A stretch of 64,000 bases of DNA. It comes from Planctomycetaceae bacterium (lineage in GTDB: Bacteria; Planctomycetota; Planctomycetia; Pirellulales; Lacipirellulaceae). The position numbers and the translations under genes were made by a program. Numbering within the stretch: position 1 is the first letter of the stretch; the number at the start of each line of letters is the position of its first letter. The notes beneath the pieces were generated by a model. It was not told the DNA's origin and ran no database searches. It was given only the letters and a program-made list of their open reading frames with translations. The DNA lies in the NCBI GenBank assembly GCA_002702655.1, contig PABB01000056.1:124001-188000 (forward strand), written 5' to 3'. Of this stretch, positions 56,985 through 64,000 are shown one piece after another.

Positions 56985-58229
56985 CTACTGGGTCGCGGAT
57001 TCGGTGTCGTCGTCAACGGCTGCGTCGGCGATCGACGCTTGCGCGACCGCCTCGGGAATGATCTCAACCTTCGTGCCGGTGGGCACGTACGACAGCGGCG
57101 TGGTGGACAGCATCATGCCGCCCGGGATGGCGCCGCCGGGAACGACCACGTAGTTGGCGTCGGACCAGACCGCTTCGACGGTCCACGGCTGCAGCGTCAA
57201 TTCCTGGCGGTCGACCAGCACGATCGAGTCGAGCTGACGAACCGCATTGCGGGGCAGGGCGATCACGTCGGTCAGCACCGCTCCGGCGATGGCCGCGGCC
57301 ACCGGCTGGCCGATCCGCAGCGGCGCGTCTCCGCTGGCGCGGCCGAACGGATCGTCGATCCGGGCAATCGCAAACAGATCGCGCGAGTCTTCGTCGAGCA
57401 CGCCTTCGGTGCGCACAATTTGGCCGTGCCACACGGTCTCCGAGGCGTCGTTGATCGCGTCGCGCAGCTCCACGGCCACCGGCGGGTCGTCGGCGAACTC
57501 CGGCAGGCTGAGATACCGGCGCTGCCGGCCGGAGATGGGCAGCCGCACTTCGGCAAAGTCGACGGCAAAGATCTCGCCCAGCGTTGTGTTGGGGCTGACC
57601 ATCTGCCCCAGCCCGATCATTTTGGTTTGCACGCGACCGTCAAACGGGGCCGTCACTTTGGTGCGCTGCAGATCCAGCTCGGCCTGCTTGAGTTGCGACT
57701 CGGCCAGAGTGACGTCGGCTTGCGCCTGCTCGCGCGTGGCCGAGGCGGCGTCAACCTCGGCCTGCGACACGGCGTTCGACTTGATCAGCCGCAGCTTGCG
57801 TTCCTCGTTGAGCTTGGCCAGTTGCAGAGCGGATTTGGCGGCGAGCAGTCGCGACTTGGCCATTTCGACTGCGGCCACGTAATTGCGCGAGTCGATCTCA
57901 ACGAGCAACTCCCCCTCGGCAAAGTAGGCGCCCGGCTCGAACGCCGGATTGACCTTGGTGACCACGCCGGACACTTCCGCGGCCAACGAGACCTGGTTGT
58001 GCGCTTGCACAATGCCGTGCGTCTGCACGGTGACCTGATAGTCGGTCACATCCAAGTCCTGGACGCGCGTGCGCAGGACGCGTGGCGGGGCCTCGGGCGC
58101 TTCTTTCTTTTCCACTTCGACCGAGAGAAGCGCATAGCCGAGCCAACCCCCGGCCAGAATCATCGCCGGCAGCGCAAGACGTAGCAGGGTCCCGGCTGAT
58201 TTCTGAAGTGGTCCCTGCGGTGCGGTCAT
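56985..58229 (-). CDS. RND efflux periplasmic adaptor (MFP/HlyD family)
   Basis: 414 aa. N-terminal membrane anchor (LLRLALPAMILAGGWLGYALL), lipoyl halves (GIVQAHNQVSLAAEVSGVVTKVNPAFEPGAYFAEGELLVEID and FDGRVQTKMIGLGQMVSPNTTL) either side of a long alpha-hairpin (YVAAVEMAKSRLLAAKSALQLAKLNEERKLRLIKSNAVSQAEVDAASATREQAQADVTLAESQLKQAEL), then barrel and membrane-proximal domains. It couples the pump to an outer-membrane factor. Operon with the downstream pump gene. Divergent from the TolC-like gene at 58675. Confidence 0.93.
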   Translation of the reverse strand: MTAPQGPLQKSAGTLLRLALPAMILAGGWLGYALLSVEVEKKEAPEAPPRVLRTRVQDLDVTDYQVTVQTHGIVQAHNQVSLAAEVSGVVTKVNPAFEPGAYFAEGELLVEIDSRNYVAAVEMAKSRLLAAKSALQLAKLNEERKLRLIKSNAVSQAEVDAASATREQAQADVTLAESQLKQAELDLQRTKVTAPFDGRVQTKMIGLGQMVSPNTTLGEIFAVDFAEVRLPISGRQRRYLSLPEFADDPPVAVELRDAINDASETVWHGQIVRTEGVLDEDSRDLFAIARIDDPFGRASGDAPLRIGQPVAAAIAGAVLTDVIALPRNAVRQLDSIVLVDRQELTLQPWTVEAVWSDANYVVVPGGAIPGGMMLSTTPLSYVPTGTKVEIIPEAVAQASIADAAVDDDTESATQ

Positions 58230-58674
58230 AGGTGAATGGGGCCGATCAGCCGCTGCTCGATGAACTTACCGACGCCGGCCGGCGGTTCTGAAAACCTCGA
58301 TTATACCTCGGGCGAGTTGCGGCCGCTGCCCGCCTTGCGGGGGCAAACCGCAATCTCCGGTTGCCGCCTGGGCATTGCTAACCGCTCCCGCCTCCCGATG
58401 CTACACGGCTGGGTCGCGTCTGTAGCGTCGCTGTTCGCCCGTGAGTGAGGCGTCTCACGGTCGCCGCCTGATCGCGGCGCAGTTTCGCTGCAGCGGCGTC
58501 CGCCGCGACCAAACGCCGCGTAAACCCTGCGGGTTATACCGGCAGAAGTGCCGCTAGCATCACGGCAGACGCCGCAGAATGCCGACCTCCGCGATCGGGT
58601 TGTAGGGCCGGCGCCGATAACAGGGATGAATCTGATCGTGCCGCGCATGCCGGCAGCCAACGCCAGGGCAAGGA
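58230..58674. other. Divergent intergenic region of the efflux locus
   Basis: About 445 bp between the adaptor gene and the outer-membrane factor gene. No gene is seen. It must hold both promoters; no operator palindrome longer than about 10 bp was recognised. Confidence 0.5.
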
Positions 58675-60405
58675 ATGCCGCGAGTGGAAATGGGATCGAG
58701 CGACGAAAATCATACCGGCTCGGCGACGCGGCGGGCCTGGGGCCTCGCTTGCGCAGCGCTTTGCGCGATTGCGCTGGCGAGCGGCTGCACCAGCCCCCGC
58801 GAATGGTGGGCCAACGGTTGGAAGGTCGGCCCCCAATACTGCGACCCCGGCGCCATGGTTGGCCGCGATTGGATCGACGGCGACGACCGCCGCGTAATTC
58901 GCTCCCCGGCCGATCATGCCGCCTGGTGGGCGACGTTCAACGATCCGCTGCTCAATGAGTTCGTCGCCCAGGCCTACCAACAGAACCTGACGCTGCGGGA
59001 GGCGGGCGCTCGGATCATCGAGGCGCGGGCGCTGCGGGACTTCGCCGTTGGCAATTTCTTCCCGCAGCGGCAGGACGTGTCAGCCTCGTACTCGCACAAC
59101 CTGTCGACCGGCACGGGCCCCAATCGCCATTTCAGCGTCTGGAACGGCTCGTTCAACTTCGCCTGGGAACTCGATTTCTGGGGACGCTACCGCCGCGCCG
59201 TGGAAGCGTCCGACGCCGACCTGCAAGCCACGGTGTTCGAATACGGCGACGTGGTCGTGACGCTGGTGGCCGACGTGGCGGCCACGTACGTCGACATCCG
59301 CACGCTGCAGAAGCAACTTGAGTTGGTGCGAGACAACGAGGAGAACCAGCGCAAGACATACGAGCTTATCTTGGAACGGTTCAATGCCGGCGACCTGAGC
59401 GACGTCGACGTGCAGCAGGCCAAATCCAGCCTCGCACAGACTGAGGCGTTTGTGCCGCAGTTGGAGATCGCCCTGCGGCAGTCGCAGAACGCGCTGTGCG
59501 TCCTGCTGGGCATGCCGCCGGAGGACCTGGCCGCGCGGCTGGGTCGCGGCGAGATTCCCAACGTTGGGACCGAAGTGGCCGTCGGGATTCCCGCCGAGAC
59601 GCTCATGCGGCGGCCCGACGTGCGCCGCGCCGAGCGGCGACTGGCCGCCCAAAGTGCGCGGATCGGCGTGGCCGAATCCGACTGGTACCCGGGTATCACG
59701 CTCTCGGGCGGCGTGGGGGTCAGCGCCAACCAGTTCGGTGATCTGTTCCGCAACGGGTCGTCCTTCGGTTCGATCGGACCGTCGCTGCGGTGGAACATTC
59801 TCAACTACGGCCGCATCCTGGCCAATGTCGAGGTGCAAGACGCGCGCTTCCAGCAGTTGCTGGCCAACTACCGGCAGACGGTGCTGCTGGCGAACCTGGA
59901 GGCGGAGAACGCGATCATCCAGTTCCTTAAGTCGCAGGAACGGTTGGAGTCGCAGCTCGAAGCCGCCGAGGCGGCCAACAAGACCAACGACCTGATCAAC
60001 CTGCAGTTGGAAGTAGGCGAAGCCGACATCAATCGCGTGTTCAACGTGCAGAATTTCAAGACGCAGCAGGAGCAGAACGCCGCCACGGCCAAGGGCGACG
60101 TGGCGCAAAACCTGATCTCGATCTACCGTGCAGTCGGCGGCGGTTGGCCGTCGCCGTTCTTGGGCCAGCCGGTCCTGCAACCGCCGTCCGTGGAGGAAGT
60201 TCCCGCCGGGGCCCCGCAAGCCGACGGCGACGAGCCGGCCGACGGCGGCTTGGGATTGCCCCTGGAGAACGGCGACAACGCGCCGGCCGAGGGCGAAGAC
60301 CTGCCCGCCCCGGACGAACCCTTGGCGTTCCCCAAGTCGGTCGCTCCGCTACCGCCAGTGAGCCAGTCGAGCCTCCGCCCGCCCAAGGCCAGTGCGGCGT
60401 CATGA
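58675..60405 (+). CDS. Outer-membrane efflux lipoprotein (NodT/TolC family)
   Basis: 576 aa. Signal peptide with lipobox LASGC (Cys38), then the family start WWATFNDPLLNEFVAQAYQQNLTLREAGARIIEARA. Two outer-membrane-efflux repeats with QTKTYELILERFNAGDLSDVDVQQAKSSLAQ-type helices (near 240-280) and RRPDVRRAERRLAAQSARIGVAESDWYPGITLSGGVG. The C-terminal 60 residues are an acidic Pro-rich tail unlike most homologues. It completes the tripartite pump with the divergent adaptor and transporter. ATG 58675 or 58690. Confidence 0.93.
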   Translation: MPRVEMGSSDENHTGSATRRAWGLACAALCAIALASGCTSPREWWANGWKVGPQYCDPGAMVGRDWIDGDDRRVIRSPADHAAWWATFNDPLLNEFVAQAYQQNLTLREAGARIIEARALRDFAVGNFFPQRQDVSASYSHNLSTGTGPNRHFSVWNGSFNFAWELDFWGRYRRAVEASDADLQATVFEYGDVVVTLVADVAATYVDIRTLQKQLELVRDNEENQRKTYELILERFNAGDLSDVDVQQAKSSLAQTEAFVPQLEIALRQSQNALCVLLGMPPEDLAARLGRGEIPNVGTEVAVGIPAETLMRRPDVRRAERRLAAQSARIGVAESDWYPGITLSGGVGVSANQFGDLFRNGSSFGSIGPSLRWNILNYGRILANVEVQDARFQQLLANYRQTVLLANLEAENAIIQFLKSQERLESQLEAAEAANKTNDLINLQLEVGEADINRVFNVQNFKTQQEQNAATAKGDVAQNLISIYRAVGGGWPSPFLGQPVLQPPSVEEVPAGAPQADGDEPADGGLGLPLENGDNAPAEGEDLPAPDEPLAFPKSVAPLPPVSQSSLRPPKASAAS

Positions 60406-61124
60406 CGCGCGGCCTCGCTCGGCGGCAACTCTGTCGCTCAGTTCGTCGTCGGCTTCGACGAGCCGTTTGGGCAATTGCGGTGTTGAGTTGATAAGTCCAG
60501 AGGGCGACCGGCGAGGCGGCCGCCGTGGGCGCCTAGGTCCAGCCGCCCTCTGGGAATTGCTTGATATCGTCGGACGTCGCTGCTGTGGTCAGCAGCGACG
60601 AGCGAGCCCGGCCCTCCTGGCCGGTTCGAACCTGCACTCCTTGCAGGCAACTCGCCGTGTTCGGGCGACGCTCGGAAGCACGTCGACGAGCTGCGGGGCG
60701 TCGTCTGTGGAGGATTGCTGGAACCGTTGCCGCGCGCATTCGATGGGGCCCGGTTGCTTGCCGATGGGCCAATCCGGTGACCGCAGATCGAACAGAATCC
60801 GAGACCGGGTTACAGCGGGAGGCGACTCTCGCGGCAGCGCGGATCGCCTGACAGGCAAGGTCTCATGGACCGTCGTCCCCCAAGAGACACGAATACGGCA
60901 AGCGTGCGGTCACCCAACACGCCGCATATGGCGTGCCGACGGTGCGACGCTGCTGCGGCGCCGCGGATTCCGGCGCGCTCAGAACGCCGGACGGACCAGC
61001 CGTGTGGTGTCTGCGGGCTCGACAGGCGAACCTACGCAGGCCGGCCCAGACGAAAGAAAACTCCGCGTGGGGAGGGCCTTGCCTCGCCCGACGCGGCACG
61101 CATCTGCGTGAATGTCGCAAGCAG
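60406..61124. other. Intergenic region left of element 2
   Basis: About 720 bp with no credible gene; short competing frames only. A stretch near 60620-60660 has a ggttcgaacc phrase and a ctgcactccttgcag hairpin, but no tRNA fold could be drawn. Confidence 0.5.
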
Positions 61125-61176
61125 TGGGGACGACAGGAGTTGAACCTGCACTCCCGAAGGAACTGGAACCTAAATC
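61125..61176. repeat. attL of element 2: 3' part of tRNA-Leu(TAG)
   Basis: On the minus strand this reads as anticodon loop TTTAGGT, stem TCCAG, variable arm TCCTTCGGGA, T arm GCAGG TTCAACT CCTGT, acceptor CGTCCCC and discriminator A at 61125. The 5' half is missing: bases beyond 61176 cannot pair with the anticodon stem. So it is a fragment, like the tRNA-Lys attL of element 1. Only one copy is in the window. Confidence 0.82.
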
Positions 61177-61264
61177 GCCCCCACTGTGACGGTTTGAAAA
61201 TGTTAGGATTTGCAGCCTAGACATTCGCGCGAATCGATTTCGCGTGAAGCCGCGTTGAGCGGCT

Positions 61265-61288
61265 TTCAGGTAAGAGTTCAGGTGAGAC
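61265..61288 (+). repeat. Tandem 12-bp repeat near attL of element 2
   Basis: ttcaggtaagag (61265-61276) and ttcaggtgagac (61277-61288) are direct repeats about 90 bases inside the att site. This parallels the 11-bp tandem repeat near attL of element 1, with different sequence, as expected for a different integrase. Confidence 0.5.
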
Positions 61289-61378
61289 CAACCAGCGGGA
61301 GTAGCTACCCGCGTTGCCACCTGGCGGCCCGCACCACTCCGCGGGGCGCCAGGCGGCGGGTTGGCAAAGGAGTGGAGA

Positions 61379-61927
61379 ATGGACGACCAATCACTTCGCG
61401 AACACTTGGCGAAGTTCTACAGATTCGGTTATGAGGTCGTGAGGCTCGGCGGGTGCAATGCTGACATCGGCAAGGTGCTGGATATTGTTGGCGACGGCGG
61501 CTTTGTCTTTTCTGTCAACCCAGAGCATGTGCGGGCCCTGCGGGCCCGCGGCGTCGATGGCCGGGACGTTTATTCGTTCGCGCAGCTCGTCAAGCATGCA
61601 ATGGAAGGGGGCGAGGTTCCAATTTGGGAGTTAGTTAAGGCGAGGGGCCTGGCATACCTAGAATTGGAGCTGTTCGATTCTTCCATTGTTGGCCATGGAG
61701 ACGAGGAGTTGCCGGATTCGCAGAAAGCCATCATGTCGACGCTACGCGAAGCCGGCGAGCGAATGACGACGACTCGCCTTCTCGAAGCGATGAACAGGGC
61801 TGGCCACAATTTCGGCGATTCGACAGTCAAAAACGCCCTGAGCATACTGGTCACGACGCGTCGAATCGACAATCGGCGTGACACTTCGCCCCGCGGATAC
61901 GGGCTGCCCGAATGGCCGACGGTCTAG
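61379..61927 (+). CDS. Element 2 protein of unknown function (182 aa)
   Basis: ATG 61379 has AAAGGAG 6 bases upstream (61366-61372). The first 100 residues are unknown (LREHLAKFYRFGYEVVRLGGCNADIGKVLDIVGDGG). The C-terminal ~60 residues (DSQKAIMSTLREAGERMTTTRLLEAMNRAGHNFGDSTVKNALSILVTTRRIDNRRD) look like a winged helix. Placed next to attL, like the 275-aa gene of element 1. Confidence 0.62.
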   Translation: MDDQSLREHLAKFYRFGYEVVRLGGCNADIGKVLDIVGDGGFVFSVNPEHVRALRARGVDGRDVYSFAQLVKHAMEGGEVPIWELVKARGLAYLELELFDSSIVGHGDEELPDSQKAIMSTLREAGERMTTTRLLEAMNRAGHNFGDSTVKNALSILVTTRRIDNRRDTSPRGYGLPEWPTV

Positions 61928-62025
61928 ACCGTGGTACGGACTGACGCCCTCTTCGTTCGGTCCTATTTTCTCTCGCAGTTGAATTGTTAGCCCCCGTTTG
62001 GGGCGTTTCACACTGCGAGGAAATC

Positions 62026-62268
62026 ATGCCAAAGGTGAACGGCCGGCAGCAGCCGGCAGCTTACATCGACCCCGAGCGACTCTACAGCTACCGGGGATTC
62101 CAAATCAGCAGCGGGATTTCTCAAACCCGCATCCGTGAAGCCCGCCTGATGGGCCTTCCGCTCCCGATCCTGAAGATCGGCCGCCGCAACTATGTCCGCG
62201 GCCGCGAAGCGATCGAGTGGATGGAGAAGCTCGCCGAGTTGACGTCGCAGCCCAAGGCGGAGTCCTGA
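62026..62268 (+). CDS. HTH protein, excisionase/AlpA-like (element 2)
   Basis: 80 aa from ATG 62026 (GAGG upstream at 62017-62020). Homologous to the product at 49523 of element 1: both have RLYxxxGFxxxSGISxTRxREARLxG...GRRxxxRGxxAI. HTH with wing; likely DNA-binding excisionase or regulator. Its stop overlaps the next start (TGATG). Confidence 0.8.
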   Translation: MPKVNGRQQPAAYIDPERLYSYRGFQISSGISQTRIREARLMGLPLPILKIGRRNYVRGREAIEWMEKLAELTSQPKAES

Positions 62269-63158
62269 TGGGTGGCGCCCTCATCATTCCGCGAGAGGTC
62301 ATTCAAACGCTGGCCGGCGAACCGGACCTGCTTGCGCTGTGGGTCTATTTGGCCGATCGCGCGGCGTGGAAGCCCAGCGTCGCCCCCAAGGGTCAGGCCC
62401 TCGAAAAGGGCCAGTTGGTGACCAGCAAAGCGGCGATTAGGAGGGTGTTTGGGTGGACCGAAAGCAAAACGTGGCGCGGACTGAAAAGGCTCCAAGAACG
62501 AAACGTTATCGAACTGAAAGCGAACCGCCGCGGGACGATTGTAACCCTTTGCCGCTGGGAACTTTACGAGCGGTTGCCGGAGGGGCGGCGAACCAAAAGC
62601 GAACCGAAACCGAACCGAAACCGAACCGAAACCGAACCAGCGAGCGAACCGAAAGCGAACACCTCCGAAGGACGAAGTCCTTCGGAGAGCAGAGGGCAGA
62701 GCCCGTCTTTATGGTCGACGTCGACAGCCGAGACGGTCGAAGTCGACGACGACCATGTTGAGTTTGGGAAAGGCGAATGGTGGACCCCGGAACGAATCGG
62801 GCAGGTCCGGGATATCTGCAACAAAGCCATCGAAACGATCCGCGCCAAGTGTTCTAAGCATGAAGACCGCGACCTGCTGGCGAAGGCTGCCGCACTCACG
62901 CTGGGCCCGATGCCTGAGGTTTGCTTCTGGTCGGCTGTGGAAGGCACGGGCAAGGCGTCGCGGCGCCCAGACAAGCCTTGGGCCTACTTCAAGACCTGTT
63001 GTGACGACGAGTGCGAGAAGCGAGGGAGGAAATTCAACCAGTTGCTGGCGCAAATCGAAATCCCTGAGTGTTTGCTGAATCCTGGCAAGGCGCCCAAGAA
63101 GGATCGGCCTGAACCGCGAGCCAAACGTATGTGTGTTCCGGAGGAGATTCCCCTATGA
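62268..63158 (+). CDS. Replication-type protein with winged helix (element 2)
   Basis: 296 aa. IIPREVIQTLAGEPDLLALWVYLADRAAW and KGQLVTSKAAIRRVFGWTESKTWRGLKRLQERNVIELKANRRGTIVTLCRWELYERL form a winged-helix domain typical of phage DnaD-like/replisome organiser proteins. A low-complexity linker of repeated TEPKPNRNRTE-type units and a charged C-terminus follow. It occupies the same slot as the DUF1376 protein of element 1, without sequence identity, so the elements have exchanged the replication initiator but kept the neighbours. Confidence 0.7.
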   Translation: MGGALIIPREVIQTLAGEPDLLALWVYLADRAAWKPSVAPKGQALEKGQLVTSKAAIRRVFGWTESKTWRGLKRLQERNVIELKANRRGTIVTLCRWELYERLPEGRRTKSEPKPNRNRTETEPASEPKANTSEGRSPSESRGQSPSLWSTSTAETVEVDDDHVEFGKGEWWTPERIGQVRDICNKAIETIRAKCSKHEDRDLLAKAAALTLGPMPEVCFWSAVEGTGKASRRPDKPWAYFKTCCDDECEKRGRKFNQLLAQIEIPECLLNPGKAPKKDRPEPRAKRMCVPEEIPL

Positions 63159-63433
63159 AGTGCGAGCAAATTCGTGACGATCTCGCCCGGCGTCGGCGCC
63201 TCATCGCCGAAGAGCGGCTGCAATTCGATCGATTGAATCAGCGGCTCGGCCCCTGCCTCGACGCTCTGCCGCCGGATGAGGTGTTGAGTGCGATGGTTGC
63301 GATCTATGGCACCGCCGGCGGCCAGTTTCAATTCAGGCGGACGGGAGGCCGCCCGCAGCGGTGGAGCGATCGGCTGCCGCTGCTGGAGTTGCTCGCGGCC
63401 AAGGCTGACGACCCGGGGGTGGTCAGAATCTGA
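63155..63433 (+). CDS. Small charged protein shared with element 1 (92 aa)
   Basis: ATG 63155 overlaps the previous stop (ATGA) and has GGAGGAG upstream (63140-63146). Aligns with the 108-aa product at 40364: both have an RRR-x-IAxER helix, a LDALxP turn and end in W(S/T)DRLPLL(E/Q)LL(A/E)AK. Unknown domain. It follows the replication-type gene in both elements. Confidence 0.74.
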   Translation: MKCEQIRDDLARRRRLIAEERLQFDRLNQRLGPCLDALPPDEVLSAMVAIYGTAGGQFQFRRTGGRPQRWSDRLPLLELLAAKADDPGVVRI

Positions 63434-63505
63434 GAGAACGCGCTTTCGCAAGCCGCTTCCCCCAGCCGCGCGCATTTTTGTCAAAAATCGAAGGGGTCCA
63501 AAACC

Positions 63506-63682
63506 GTGAGGGATGATCGATTCTGCCCGAAGTGCTTGGCTGGACGGATGCGCGTGCGGACTTCGCGGCGACTGCTGAAAGTCAACCGACAAGAGCAACG
63601 GCTCGAATGTCCGCGCTGCGGCCACCAAGAGAAGCGAACCGTCGACGCCAGGTCGATCTTCCGCCGCGGTGAACTGTTGTAG
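63506..63682 (+). CDS. Small zinc ribbon protein (58 aa, element 2)
   Basis: GTG start; CPKC (Cys7, Cys10) and CPRC (Cys35, Cys38). It is a zinc ribbon of the same type as the 74-aa product at 42534 in element 1. Short, so it is easily missed. Likely nucleic-acid binding. Confidence 0.6.
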   Translation: MRDDRFCPKCLAGRMRVRTSRRLLKVNRQEQRLECPRCGHQEKRTVDARSIFRRGELL

Positions 63683-63725
63683 CGTACAACACTTGGCCCA
63701 ACTAAACCGAAAGCGAGTCTCTAAC

Positions 63726-64000
63726 ATGAATCTGAAGCTCACGCCTGGCGTGCAAGACGCGATCGACTTGATGACCGAGCTCAACGACGAAGATCTCGAC
63801 TGCCTGCAAGCCACCTACTGCTCGAACGAGCTCGCGGATTCGCTGAGTCCGTGGCTGCAGAAGTGGCTCTTGAGGCTGCTGGGCGAAGAGCGAAACCGCC
63901 GCAGGGCGGACGCCGACACGGCCGACTTCACGTTCGTCGACTTCGGACAATGGCCGCTCGGCGAGTTGATTGGTACCGCAGCGCTTTCAATCGAGGCCCT
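63726..64000 (+). CDS. Hypothetical protein, partial (C-terminus beyond window)
   Basis: ATG 63726 opens a frame (MNLKLTPGVQDAIDLMTELNDEDLDCLQATYCSNELADSLSPWLQKWLLRLLGEERNRRRADADTADFTFVDFGQW) that runs to the end. Helical, acidic. No family recognised. Confidence 0.5.
   Translation, partial: MNLKLTPGVQDAIDLMTELNDEDLDCLQATYCSNELADSLSPWLQKWLLRLLGEERNRRRADADTADFTFVDFGQWPLGELIGTAALSIEA

Larger units (their letters stand above)
61125..64000. mobile_element. Integrated element 2 (partial), inserted in a tRNA-Leu gene
   Basis: Begins with the 3' part of a tRNA-Leu(TAG) gene and runs past the window end, so size and integrase are unseen. The intact tRNA-Leu should lie at its far end if it mirrors element 1. 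Genes visible: unknown protein with winged-helix-like C-terminus, HTH, replication-type protein, shared small protein, zinc ribbon, and an unfinished gene. It shares the small protein and an HTH family with element 1. Confidence 0.72.

Noticed and set aside
60620-60665. tRNA-like phrase ggttcgaacc
   Set aside because: No cloverleaf can be drawn around it.
61125-61176. Functional tRNA-Leu gene
   Set aside because: The 5' half is missing; the fragment cannot form acceptor, D and anticodon stems.
62575-62645. Tandem repeat in the replication-type gene as a microsatellite or origin iteron
   Set aside because: Repeats of accgaaacc-type encode a Lys/Pro/Asn/Arg/Glu linker in frame; spacing is short and fits a coding repeat, though iteron function cannot be excluded.

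Overview
The window reads as chromosome of a high-G+C planctomycete, most likely a Pirellulales-type bacterium. This is inference from gene content: two groEL genes around one groES, a YacG/FmdB pair, a zinc-ribbon protein style common in that phylum, weak Shine-Dalgarno usage and long intergenic inverted repeats. No rRNA or marker gene fixes the genus.

Layout. 1-17.7 kb is ordinary chromosome: family 2 glycosyltransferase (cut by the window start), AI-2E family permease, feoA-feoB, a small basic protein, purM, glgX, cobL, a GNAT acetyltransferase, the argC-argJ-K+ channel group, an APH-fold protein, and a PII gene followed by a receiver-like gene. 17.7-18.7 kb has no gene and is rich in repeats; a PD-(D/E)XK nuclease-like gene follows. 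19.8-28.2 kb is transcribed leftward and is mainly the chaperone cluster groEL2-groES-groEL1 then dnaJ-grpE, followed by fmdB-like, yacG and a membrane protein. 28.9-37.3 kb holds a secreted amidohydrolase, an aldo/keto reductase, a U32/RlhA-like protein and a Tat-exported phosphoesterase with a propeller-like tail.

37.5-53.5 kb is an integrated element of about 16 kb. It is bounded by a 46-bp direct repeat that is the 3' part of a tRNA-Lys gene; the intact tRNA is at the right end. It has a tyrosine integrase, several small HTH proteins, a DUF1376 replication-type protein, a P27-type terminase small subunit, a PLD-like protein, a zincin, a tape measure protein and an AlbA_2/Schlafen-like cargo pair. 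No terminase large subunit, portal, capsid or lysis gene is visible, so it looks like a phage satellite or a strongly reduced prophage. 53.8-60.4 kb encodes a tripartite RND efflux system (RND pump and adaptor leftward, outer-membrane factor rightward). At 61.1 kb a second element begins with the 3' part of a tRNA-Leu(TAG) gene and runs out of the window. Its first genes follow the same plan as element 1 (unknown protein, HTH, replication-type protein, a shared small protein, zinc ribbon). I regard this pair of related tRNA-targeting elements as the most interesting content.

Intergenic spaces repeatedly contain long inverted repeats (arms about 16-33 bp) in several sequence families, some present twice. 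They lie between operon members as well as at gene ends. Coordinates and motifs were read by eye; family assignments come from motif recognition, not from database searches.
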